NCBI GenBank assembly: GCA_030141605.1
Contig: JAQGDQ010000101.1
Coordinates: forward strand, 196,501-251,257
Direction: 5' to 3'
Source of the DNA: Tubiluchus corallicola
Taxonomy: Eukaryota > Priapulida > Priapulimorpha > Priapulimorphida > Tubiluchidae
DNA length: 54,757 nucleotides
Shown here piece after piece: positions 1 to 9,859 of the stretch. How positions within the stretch are numbered: the stretch's first letter is position 1; every line of letters begins with the position of its first letter. The notes beneath the pieces are model-generated. The model searched no databases, had not been told where the DNA came from, and saw only the letters and a list, made by a program, of their open reading frames with translations. A program made the translations under genes and the position numbers.

Positions 1-689
1 TTAAAGATTAATAAACATCTTGCTATTATTAAACATAGAAAGTAATAACTTTTAATGTCAGCGTGCACAACAAGAAAACAAATTTCAAATTTAATCAGCA
101 AGTTATGTATACCGGTCTTTTATAACTTATAATACAACTATAAAAACAATAATAGAATACACATTAATAAAATTAATAAAGATGTACGCTGACACGTTAT
201 GCAGGATTTTACAAAGTCAAAATCATATCTTGAGACTAGTTGTCATTCCAGTGTTTGTGTGGTTCTACAACATGTCAATGTTTATTCATGTCCCAAATAA
301 AGAAACTTTACTGAACAAATGCATAAATTACTTTTTAAACAGTTTTTCATGATTCACGATAAGCAAAAATTCGTATATTTATTCATCTCTTATTTCTAGG
401 CATGAAAAGGTAGGTGAAAGATATGTGCAACAGTGCTGCTCTAACCAGAAAGCAACTGTATACCCATGTACATACCCTGCTGCATGCTGCAAGTCATTTT
501 AAAACTTTAAGTTTATAGCACACTCAACAATTTTACAGTCCCATACAGAAAGCAAATATATTACAGGGCCCATTTGGATAAGAGATTCAATACAGAATAA
601 AAGGAATCTACGTTAAACAGAACAGTCTGAAAAGAATAGTTAAAAATAATAAGTAACTACAATATTTTCACCAAATAAAATTTTTCTGG
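1..689. other. 3' flank of the minus-strand coiled-coil gene
   Basis: AT-rich sequence with no supported coding exon. It lies downstream (on the minus strand) of the stop codon at 690-692 and should contain the 3' UTR of that gene. Several TTTATT hexamers, which read AATAAA on the minus strand, occur here (for example near 277 and 379), but I cannot choose the true poly(A) site. Confidence 0.5.
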
Positions 690-2393
690 TTAATAATGAG
701 CACTTCTTGACTTGAGTTTGTCAGCTGCCCTTGCAAGGCGCATCCTGTAGCTAATCAGCTCCTGCCAGTCTTTTTCACACATCAGTAATTGGTTATTCCT
801 ACGAACCTCTTCATGGAATGTAGAATCTCTTAGTTCATACCTAAAATTATTTATGCTATTATTTACCTTACAGGTACAAAAGGGTAAATCTCCGAATTGA
901 TCTATTTATTAGGTTATATAACATGAACATACTAATAAAGTTTAGTAATGATGTAAAACCGAGCAGTTGTGGGAAGAGATGCATTATTTTATTCTACTAA
1001 AATGAATGATAAACTAAATTTTACTTTGCAGTTACATGTAGTATCTTTTACTCACCATCTAGGACGTGGTCCACGTATTCTATCTATTTCCTCCTTCAGT
1101 TTAACTTTGAGAAGCTGCGCTTCTTCCATCTGTAATTGCCTTCTTCGTAATTCTAAAAGCTCATTTGTAAAAGGCAAATGAGACAATTCTATAAAAAAAG
1201 CACACAGAGCATTATAATAAATAGAAGTTCTGTGTTAATCTAGTTTTATGTAACTTCAGTATATTTTTATGCATGTATAATCAAGTAAATTCTCCACAAA
1301 TTAAATAATTAACTTTTTGTTCTTAACAAAGAGATCATTTTAAAAAGGCTGCATGGTTTTAGGTGAAACACACAAACAGATACTCGAGACATTTATCTGT
1401 GTATATTGACAACCTAAATTATGCAAAGCAAGCAAGTAAAAATAACTTGAAATGTTGACAACTTTTCATTGTCACATTACACTTGAAACAAAAAGAATAT
1501 AATTATACTTTTAATAAAATAAAATTTAAGCGATTAACAAACCTGGTTTTAAAACAGAATCAGATGCATAAAATGAATTCAGATTACATTTGTCATCAGC
1601 AAAATTGGAATGGGTATGACCGCCATCGTGTCCAATGCCTGAATTCTCAAGTAAATGTGAATAGTCCTTTTTAAGCAACCTGTCTGATGGCACATGATGT
1701 CCAAGTGTCACTGGAAAATATTTTTTTGCCAAATTCAGATCCAGCATGCTGTTTGTATTAGGATCGGGTGGATGAGGAATGTCCCATGACGAAATGACTG
1801 AACGTGGACTGTCAGAAAGCAGTGAAGATGATTTTCTTTCATAAGGCTCTGACATAGATGCATGATGTTTTGGTTCAAGAAACCACGGATCATCTCTCTC
1901 TGAATAATTTGACCTGTAGCTTTCACCATCTGGTGGACTAATGCTTTCTCTAACTCTTACGTCGGCTGTCTGATCGTCACCAGATTCTATACCGCGTAAA
2001 CTGCTTGCATCATCGTGTTCACTACTGTGGAGATCACTCAAGTCTTCCAAATGACCTTCAGTACTTGCATGACTTTCCTCATCTCGAACAAAATCAGTTT
2101 TGTTTCTGCTGCCAAAGCTAACATTTTTCTTCTCGCTGTTATTCAGACTAGAATAAAGATCAGTTAAGTCCAAGGTTAAGCTGCTACTTTCTTCACTTGA
2201 CAAATCTTCTTTTTTGTAAGATAAATAGTTTCCACTCTTTTGACTGGAGCGAAGTGTGTTCCTAGGAGATTCTTTTGGTGCATTGGTTACAGCACTAACT
2301 TGTGCAAATCTATCAGATGCAGAAGAGGAAGAATGATCTTTATGTCTTCTCAAAGTAATCTGAGAATTCGTTTGATGTCGACTAGATTTCTTC
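690..2393 (-). CDS. Coiled-coil protein, C-terminal three exons (5' end not found)
   Basis: Three minus-strand exons join in phase: 2393-1543, 1188-1056 and 840-690, with GT..AG borders and the stop TAA at 692-690. They encode about 377 residues. The first visible exon (about 283 codons) is Ser/Asp/Glu-rich and low in hydrophobic residues, so probably disordered. The second encodes a heptad-like Leu/Arg/Glu/Gln coiled coil (LLELRRRQLQMEEAQLLK) ending in GPRPRW. The last continues with WYELRDSTFHEEVRRNNQLL and a basic C-terminus. The exon at 2393 begins with the third base of a codon, so at least one 5' exon is missing. I found no start exon with the right phase between 2394 and 3230. I do not recognise the family. 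The plan (disordered N-part, conserved C-terminal coiled coil) would fit a centrosomal or ciliary scaffold, but that is a guess. Confidence 0.75.
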
Positions 2394-3235
2394 CTACACA
2401 AAAAATCAAAGGAAATGAAACAAATCAGTCAGTGATAACAGTGTGCGCATGTCTAGTTACCAAGCCCAGGCAATGCTGGGCTTGGTTATTAAACAAATGG
2501 GTGGCCACCATCAAAATCGCTGCTGAGTGCTCTTGGTTTGGCAGGATGTCTAAAAAAGTGCATTGTTGCACGTAGTTAAGATAACTCTGCTGCTCGAGCA
2601 TAGGGAAATATCATTTACAATGAACTAGGCTTCAGTTCTGCCACAAACAGAAAATTTGTATAGTAGTTAGTGATAGTTAACAGCTACTTCACACTACATC
2701 GTATAAAAAGATTAACAGAAAATTATTGCTTATGTATCTCGTTCATTCTTTTCCTGCTTAAAAGCACTAATAAATTATTACGATATTAGCTGTATGCTGC
2801 AAAGTTCTGTGCACACAATTTAACTGATATGCTCAATAATTGCTCAATAATTACATGTACACTCAATTATGTATACAAATAAAGTTACTGTAAGTGCTTC
2901 TTTTTAAATTAACTGACCCAAACAAGGCCAGTAGATAAGATGCTATGATAGAAAGGACGAAATATGAATCCAGACACGAAAAATTTCAGAGTAATTTTCT
3001 GGAGGCATTATACCTTTATATTATTATATATACATGTAAATGTATGTTTTGACAGATCGTCATGATGACCATAATCACCATATCACAAATACAAAAATCT
3101 ATGGTCGACTTATCAATACCAAGATGAGCAGCGAATGCGCGGCTATACTTTTAGCGAGGCGTATATCACGTGACTAAAAACAAGGGTAAATAAAGTAACG
3201 AACGAAATTAATAGCTATTTACAGCAAAGCTACGA
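2394..3235. other. Upstream region of the minus-strand coiled-coil gene
   Basis: Probably holds the 5' exon or exons and an intron of the coiled-coil gene, but no exon with a matching phase-2 donor could be fixed. A minus-strand reading frame from about 2600 to 2403 is open but has no donor of the right phase. The stretch also contains the hairpin at 2459-2486 and, at 3120-3180, a short CpG-containing patch that could be promoter. Confidence 0.35.
2459..2486. repeat. Perfect 11-bp inverted repeat with 6-nt loop
   Basis: The arm at 2459-2469 (ACCAAGCCCAG) is the exact reverse complement of 2476-2486, around the loop GCAATG. The stem is GC-rich in an AT-rich region. Its function is unknown; it is too short for a typical microRNA precursor. 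Confidence 0.7.
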
Positions 3236-3293
3236 ATGAGTATTTGTGTGACTGTATCATTTATTTTGTTAAATTGGCATTTATCTCCTACGG
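3120..3293. promoter_or_regulatory. Candidate divergent promoter and 5' UTR exon
   Basis: A CpG-bearing patch at 3125-3180 lies between the minus-strand coiled-coil gene and the plus-strand FAM20B-like gene. On the plus strand a good donor (ACG|GTAAGT) sits after 3292, and a good acceptor (TTTTTGCAG) ends at 7067, upstream of the FAM20B start codon at 7219. This suggests a non-coding first exon ending near 3292 spliced to 7068. The short ORF starting at 3236 would then be an upstream ORF. This rests on splice signals and position only. Confidence 0.3.
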
Positions 3294-5779
3294 TAAGTAA
3301 GGTGAAAGAGATTCTACGTCAACAATTAACTTGTCACTTTCTAGTCATTAGTTTTGTATTACATGATTTAGTAGTACATCACTACATGATTACTTTCAGT
3401 CTATGTTCATCATCAGTTTATTTTGATTATTAACAGCAGTTTAGGTGCAATTTACTTTTGCATTATAAACTTGCTAAACAAAAAATAATCAAACAAAAAT
3501 AAACTGCACTGCTACAGGCTCGCCATTGCATGAAGTCACATGCAGTGCTGGCTTGAAGCTTATGACCTGTAAAGTCACTAACAGGAAACATCAAAACTGC
3601 ACACATTTAGGCAAAATAAACTATTTTATTAGAAACAGTAAAGATGTTTCATAACAGACTGATCTCGCTAAAGGTGGTGATGTTACAGCTGGCTTACAAC
3701 AGGGAAGCCCAGATTGGGCGGAGGCTAACAGTTAAGTAGTAATGCCTACATCACAAGTAGGATGTAACCAAAGTGACAGTGGGGAGTGTTGGCACAATTG
3801 AAGCCATGGTGCTCTTACATATAAAAAGCCTTCAATGGAGGACAGGATTTTTTTTCATCCACTACCCCATTTTTAAGTCCGATAAAACGTACACATTTTA
3901 ACACAATTAATACTGCAAAAGCGTTTCTGGTATTAAAATGTGTGCTTGCATAGCAAAATCGTCCATAAGTTGGCAATTAAGCTTTTCTAGTTATTATCAT
4001 ATCCTGAATCTTTGTTTCATGAGAATCATTTTGATACCAAGCTCATCCCTCTATGTTATTTCTAAGCTGAGATAATCCATGTTGAAGTTGAGGTGCAGGC
4101 TATGTAATCTAGAACAACACTGAAAAACATAATCTTGAGAAAATCACTGTTAAGATTAGCCATTGTTTTTGTTGCGTTTCTTCAAAACACTTAGCAACTG
4201 CATAAATGTTGGTTGCTACTGACCTTTTGATGTCATGTTTAAATCCAGTAAATGGCTCTTCCTGACAAAGATCTGGGCCTGGCAACAGAAAAAACCCAAA
4301 GCAATACAGGAGCTACTACCGGAGTTTGAAAATATAAGTTTTTATCAATTGCAGTAATAGTTTCTAAACAGAAAAGTGAGCAGGGAGTTATGAAATTAAA
4401 TTTTTAGTTTTTAGTATCTTTTAAACATTTTCTTGACGATTTAATGCTAGAATACAAAAGTCCAATATATTTAGCATTTATTTTTATAAAAAACAAAAAA
4501 TTGACATTTAACCAAATTTTTGGTGCATTCTACTTTGAACAATCATAACGTATTTTTAACTATGCTGACTTATGAACTGTTTCGGTTTGCAAGCACACAA
4601 ATAATAGATTAAAAACTTAATTAATGGCGACGAGCCCAACTATTGATGACATCACAAACTAACACAATTTTCGACAGCAAAAATATTTTACGACCATGTT
4701 GCATGTGTTTGCGAAAGCAAAAATTGAATTACATTACTACTGTAAGATATTCAGTGTGTTATACTAAAACTAGACAAATTTTAAGCTAAAAAATTCAAAT
4801 TTCAAATTTACCATTGTGCTCACGCATGAGCTGTCGAACGTGTGTAGTTCGTCAGAAAGTAACACATCTGAACTGAGAGGTACAACACCTGTTTTTTGTG
4901 CAGTGCTTTCCGAAATGCATGTGAAGGCAAAGAACTAGTGAGGGGAAGGCGAAATTGTGTTTGTGTGGTAATAATTCTTTCACGTAAATTATTTTTGAAA
5001 AAATAGTTATGTTTCCTTTCAATATTTTAGAGTAGATTATTTGACCTACAGTTTAAGATTGGGTCCGGTTTTGCTTTAAACTAAGTGGTAGACTAAAGAT
5101 TCTTCACTTAAAATGCCGTAATGCGCCACACCATTCGGATATTCGGATTGGTTACATCAGAAGCTGCCTTAAAACATTCATTTTTGTTTCAAATGTCCAT
5201 TATAACTTGGTTTTTCTGTTTCATGCTAGCCATCTCCCAAGAAATATTTCTAAGTCAATTCAACTTTCCTAAGCACAGCAACTAATGCAACATGTCGTCA
5301 GACACAGCAGAAGGTTGTATCTACTGGGAAAGTCCTGGCAATAAATTATAGCAGTGGTGACTAGTGTTTACATGTTACAAAATAAGAAGTACATATATAG
5401 CACGTTTCACCATTAACGGGCTTCTTTACAAATGGCAAGCACTCTAAACAAAAGTTGATCGGATTTTGTGACACTTGATTGGCGATTCGGTATTGTAGGA
5501 ACATCAAAATAGGCCTTGTTTTTAAGCTAAAATTGCAAATGTTGAAATTCAGTGCTAATCACATTATTTCGTTGATATCAGATGAGCCCTTCATCTTCAA
5601 TAATGAATAACTCAACTGGCCAGCCAATACCAAACAATCAGTAAAAGTGGCTAGCAAAGGTATGGGACGCATTTTACATAGTTATGTAACCGTTAGCTAC
5701 ACGTTCTGATTCATAAATTATCTTTAAAGTCAGATTTGATGCGTTTGCATATTCTTTAAAGATTTGTGTTGTGCATAAG

Positions 5780-5940
5780 TAACGTCATGTAATGGCACTG
5801 CCGGGACAGTATCATGGGAGTATTTAAAATGGGAATTTCTTTTAATATGAGTATTATATAAGATTGCTACTAAGTAATATAAATCTTTAAGCTAATTTTG
5901 CTGAAACTTAGCTTAAAGAACCCTTTTCTTGTCCTTTAAG
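5780..5940 (+). repeat. Dispersed repeat, copy A
   Basis: By eye this segment aligns with 25074-25244. Both begin with ACGTCATGTAATGGCAC, continue with a related GGxACAGTAT segment, and end with CTGAAAC..ACCCTTTTC.TTG.CCTT. The copies are diverged with small indels. The family is not recognised; it may be a decayed MITE or SINE. Confidence 0.55.
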
Positions 5941-6544
5941 TTCAATCTATTGTAAGGCTTCATCTTTTTACCTCATCTACATTTTTTGCCAATTTTTGCT
6001 GCAGCAGCAAGTGCAATGCAAGTAATCTTCGACCACTTTGCTTGAACAATTTGAGTGCACAGAACTTACAGGTCTTAATAACAGGAAAGGCATGGAAGAA
6101 AAGATGTAGCTTTAATTCACAAAACATAAAGTTCTTGAAAATTTGATCTCCAAAACCTTTAAAAATGTGAGAAATGTATTGGAGCTGGGAAGGAACTCCA
6201 AAAATAGGTGTACTAATTGTAATTTTGTAAGTTTTAGATACTAAAATAAATAAATTTGTATGATTTTTAGTTATAAATTCTCGATTTATGTTTCTGAAAA
6301 TGGCCTCAAAACCATCTAAAATACAGGAAATTTGTATGTGTCAGTTTCCCTCGGACTTGCCTTGAGAGCAAACAACACTCCCACAGACCCTACATCTGGT
6401 TCTTGACTCCTGAATTCAGTTCGTAACGAGGTGACAACCTTGTATTGCACAAGAATGTATAGAGTAAGAACAGTACAAAAATAAGCACAGACTGACAGAG
6501 ATAAAACAAATGAGGAGAATGATAGGTAGATGAAAGCACAGACC

Positions 6545-6735
6545 AATAAGTGGACAGACCGACAATGCTCAAGTGATCTGGGCACGACAACCCAATGTCT
6601 ACATATTGTCAAAGTGTCTACTGCCAAAACGTTCATTGCCCAAATGTCCACTACCCAACTTCCCAGTGTCTATGTGTCTGCGGCCCAGTGTCCAAATTGC
6701 GATAGCAATTGCGACAGAGTAAATGTGCATTACGC
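6545..6735. repeat. Degenerate minisatellite based on TGTCTACTGCCCAA-like units
   Basis: About ten imperfect copies of an 18-20 nt unit (variants of caaaTGTCTACTGCCCAA) run head to tail. Examples are GTGTCTACTGCC near 6612, TGTCCACTACCCAA near 6645 and TGTCTGCGGCCCAGTGTC near 6675. The unit is eroded, so borders are approximate. Confidence 0.55.
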
Positions 6736-7218
6736 ATTTGCCCAATACATATCAAATGGTATTCATGCAAAATTCATCATTAAGATGTTTAATATCAAAT
6801 TAAGTTACTCTTATACATGCATTGACTATTAAACATTACATGCAAATGGAGAGAAATCTAGGCATTTGTTTGTTGTGTGAAATTACCACACACGATTTGT
6901 GCTTGACAAGTGACTGAGGTTAATGTGGTTTTCATGCCAGAATCAGCCTTCATTAAGAAATGTATGAAAATTGTTTAAAAAAATGGTATAGGAAGCAAAT
7001 TTTGCAGTAAGTTAGAAACACGGGGTTTTATCATGTATTAAAAACAAATAAACTGTTCTTTTTGCAGAAATTACTAACCACACCATCAAACCTGGTGGGA
7101 AGTGTCTGCATTAATAAAAACTGGTGATATGAGCTTTTGTAATAAACAGATCTTACAATCAACTTGCTGCGACAAGGTATGATCGGAGTTTAAATGTACT
7201 AAGTTAAACACATTTATA

Positions 7219-8610
7219 ATGAAATTGCGAACTAGGGTTTTTCTAGTGCTACTAAGTGCAATAATTCTCCTGATTTATATCAAGCTTTATTTAATCATAA
7301 ACCGGGAATGTAGTGATGTGTTCTCAGGCGATGGATCAAAGAAATGCCATGAAACGAAAAAAGCTCAAATGATGATGAAGCTACAAGGAAAAGCAAAGAA
7401 TTCTTCATCTGTAAACCTCAACACCTCCAAGAATCTTTTAGCATCGCGGAACTATATATTAGACAAAAGCAAAATGTACAGAAAACATTTGGATATTTTG
7501 CGAACAGCCATCTTAGACAAAAAGCTTCTCTTATTCTCAGAACACCTTCTAAATGACACGGCAATTATTGTCCACCTTGACAAATCTCCATGGTTAATAG
7601 CTGCTGAATGGGTTAAAGAAAGAGAAGTGTTCCCGGCAAGAACACCTGAGCTTGGAGCAATTCTTCATGCCTTGGCAACTCGTAACATTACTTTAGCTGA
7701 CATCGGTTATGCAGGGACACAGCTGAAAGCATCTTTATTTCTTGAAGGTGGTCAGAGGGTTTCTTTCAAGCCAAAGTATTACGAAAGAGAAGCAGTTGTA
7801 GAAGGAGACCCTTATGCTGGGTTTGATAGACATAATGGTGAGATTGCAGCGTTTCACTTAAACAGGATTCTGGATTTTAGGAGAACTCCTATAACTGTGG
7901 GTAGAAGAATTAATCTGAATACTGAGATAATGCCTGTCGCAGAGTCACGACTCTTGCAAACATTCTTATATGTAAATAACAACACATGCTTTTACGGGAA
8001 ATGTTATTATTGTCGGCAAGACGAAGCTGCTTGTGGCAATGGTGCTCTTATGGAAGGTGTTATTATTCTCTGGCTCCCAAATACATGGCCTTTGCAGATG
8101 CATCGTAGACATCCTTGGGGACGTACATACAGGAAAAACAAAACAGCTCAATGGGAAAGAGATACTCATTATTGTGACAAAGTAAAGCAACTACCTCCGT
8201 ATGCCACAATATATAGGCTGTTAGATCTAATAGATGCATCAGTGTTAGATTATTTGATTGGAAATGCAGACAGACACCTTTATGAGACATTCAAAGATCA
8301 TGAAAACAGCATTGTTTTGATGATGGACAATGGCAAAAGTTTTGCCAACCCGTTAAAAGATGAAGTGTCTATAATGGCACCATTATATCAGTGCTGTATC
8401 CTTCGTAACTCTACTTGGAATAATTTACTTCGTTTACAGGATAATAAACTGAGCCTGTTATTGAGGATATTATTGTACTATGATCCACTTGCTCCTTTAT
8501 TGGCTGAAGACCATTACGATGCCCTAGACAGACGATTGCTTGGTGTAATAGGTGTTGTAAGACAATGCATTCAGAAAAATGGTGCAGAAACTGTTTTATT
8601 AGAGGATTAA
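7219..8610 (+). CDS. FAM20B: FAM20B-like glycosaminoglycan xylosylkinase, intronless
   Basis: A 463-residue single-exon ORF. Members of this family phosphorylate the xylose of the proteoglycan linker tetrasaccharide at O-2 in the Golgi lumen. Residues 7-27 form a signal-anchor membrane segment, giving a type II topology. The atypical kinase core is visible: FKPK with the candidate nucleotide-binding lysines (K184, K186), the [12 protein letters not shown] helix, GNADRH (D351, catalytic-loop Asp), and MDNGKSF (D370, metal-binding Asp in place of DFG). The Cys-rich middle (CFYGKCYYC) and LYQCCIL match the disulfide pattern of FAM20 proteins, and the C-terminus ([11 protein letters not shown]...VLLED) resembles FAM20B more than FAM20A or FAM20C. 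The start ATG precedes the anchor directly. The length is somewhat above the vertebrate FAM20B (about 409) because of a longer stem. The vertebrate gene has several coding introns and this copy has none. Catalytic residues look intact, so it is probably active. Confidence 0.9.
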   Translation: MKLRTRVFLVLLSAIILLIYIKLYLIINRECSDVFSGDGSKKCHETKKAQMMMKLQGKAKNSSSVNLNTSKNLLASRNYILDKSKMYRKHLDILRTAILDKKLLLFSEHLLNDTAIIVHLDKSPWLIAAEWVKEREVFPARTPELGAILHALATRNITLADIGYAGTQLKASLFLEGGQRVSFKPKYYEREAVVEGDPYAGFDRHNGEIAAFHLNRILDFRRTPITVGRRINLNTEIMPVAESRLLQTFLYVNNNTCFYGKCYYCRQDEAACGNGALMEGVIILWLPNTWPLQMHRRHPWGRTYRKNKTAQWERDTHYCDKVKQLPPYATIYRLLDLIDASVLDYLIGNADRHLYETFKDHENSIVLMMDNGKSFANPLKDEVSIMAPLYQCCILRNSTWNNLLRLQDNKLSLLLRILLYYDPLAPLLAEDHYDALDRRLLGVIGVVRQCIQKNGAETVLLED

Positions 8611-9606
8611 AATGTATGATACATAGTAGCTCATGTAACTGCCTCCTCCTCTATGTGTTGTTGCTTTATATTCCTGGTTGTTGCAACAAGGAATTATTTT
8701 TTCCTGGTGGTTTGCTATTTTTACCAGTCTACCAGCCATATGTACATACGAGGTTACAAAGTTTAAAAATTTTAATGCAGTCGTTACACTTACTGCTATC
8801 AGCTATTAGTACGACCATTGTATAGTTAAATCCAGCAATACAATTTTCGAGTGACAAGAAGTTTCGTAACATCAACAGTTTTGAACGTCATGATTCAAGT
8901 ATTTTGGTTGTTGTGTTTGATTCAACAAAACCCCAAGTGCCTTTAACATTATTTTGTGACTTTCGATTCACAATTATGATTATTATTGATCTTGAGCCAC
9001 CGCATGCCTGACATGTATGCAAATATAGAAAAATTGTACCTAAGTTGTGATAACGACACTGCAAAGTGCAGAATGAGGTCATTAGTAATTAGAATTTAGT
9101 TATTTGCTGTTTAACTTTTTAGGAAACAGTGGATTTGTCAGTTTAATATAATAGCGAAATGTTTAATCTACACAGATTTATGTCTTTTCTTACCATGTTT
9201 TTGCCCAGTTCTCTACATTAAATTCTGTATAATGAATGCATAGTGCTGGAAATGGGCCCAACTAAAAATGCTCAAATTGAACTTGATTTTTAGAACTCAA
9301 ATTGATCAAATACATATAGATATTTATTTCGAATAAAATCGATTATATATGTGTTGTACTGAGTAAAAAGACTCATTTTAATTGTTACATATTACTGAGC
9401 ATTTCACAGGCTCACTAACAACGTTGGCTCAACTAACAGAAGCAGTAGCACATATTCTGCCTGCTATTTGTTCCACAATGTAGCAGCAAGTCACTGAAGT
9501 CAAACCAGAAGTCTATGGGTCAGACTGAATGGCAGTATATAAGCACTAAGCTTAGGGAGCTGTCATCTCTCAAAAAGTGTCTAAACTATAGTAGCTCGTG
9601 TAACTG
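8611..9606. other. FAM20B 3' UTR and intergenic AT-rich DNA
   Basis: No supported gene. It contains the probable 3' UTR of the kinase gene. No recognisable repeat was seen before the tandem unit starting at 9607. Confidence 0.5.
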
Positions 9607-9674
9607 TATAGGACTTCGTCAATAACAAACAGTTTACAGATGCGAACGAAAACAGTCTGAATAAGCAAACCTTT

Positions 9675-9836
9675 TGTTATGTTGAGTAACTAATTAACAT
9701 CTATGCCTATTACAACACTTTGGTTTGGTGTTCTTTTAAGCAGTGCACCTTAACTTGTAATTGGAATGGCGCTGCTCTTTAAATTGGAATAAAGCCATAA
9801 TTCCAATCATTTTCTCTTTTATTTATGGTTATAACA
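9675..9836 (+). repeat. 5' LTR
   Basis: 162 bp, TG...CA ends, with 6-bp inverted termini TGTTAT/ATAACA. It contains three related ATTGGAAT/ATTCCAAT motifs, two of which can form a hairpin (9783-9790 with the ATTCCAAT near 9800). The segment 9778-9793 is complementary to the putative primer-binding site just outside the LTR. Confidence 0.93.
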
Positions 9837-9837
9837 A

Positions 9838-9853
9838 TTTATTCCAATTTAAA
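9838..9853 (+). other. Putative self-priming primer-binding site
   Basis: TTTATTCCAATTTAAA, one base after the end of the 5' LTR where a primer-binding site is expected, is the perfect 16-nt reverse complement of LTR positions 9778-9793. There is no TGG-starting tRNA 3'-end complement here. This is the arrangement known from Tf1, whose mRNA 5' end folds back to prime reverse transcription. If so, transcription should start at or near 9778. Confidence 0.6.
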
Positions 9854-9859
9854 ACAAAG

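Larger units (their letters stand above)
3294..7067. other. Long non-coding stretch, probable 5' UTR intron of the FAM20B-like gene
   Basis: No ORF here looks like a real gene. The stretch holds a dispersed repeat copy (5780-5940), a degenerate minisatellite (6545-6735) and otherwise AT-rich sequence without recognisable features. Confidence 0.4.

Noticed and set aside
9761-9859. Upstream in-frame ATG giving a 33-residue extension of Gag
   Set aside because: It lies inside the LTR and is hydrophobic and unlike Gag. The ATG at 9860 follows the priming site and matches the expected Gag start.
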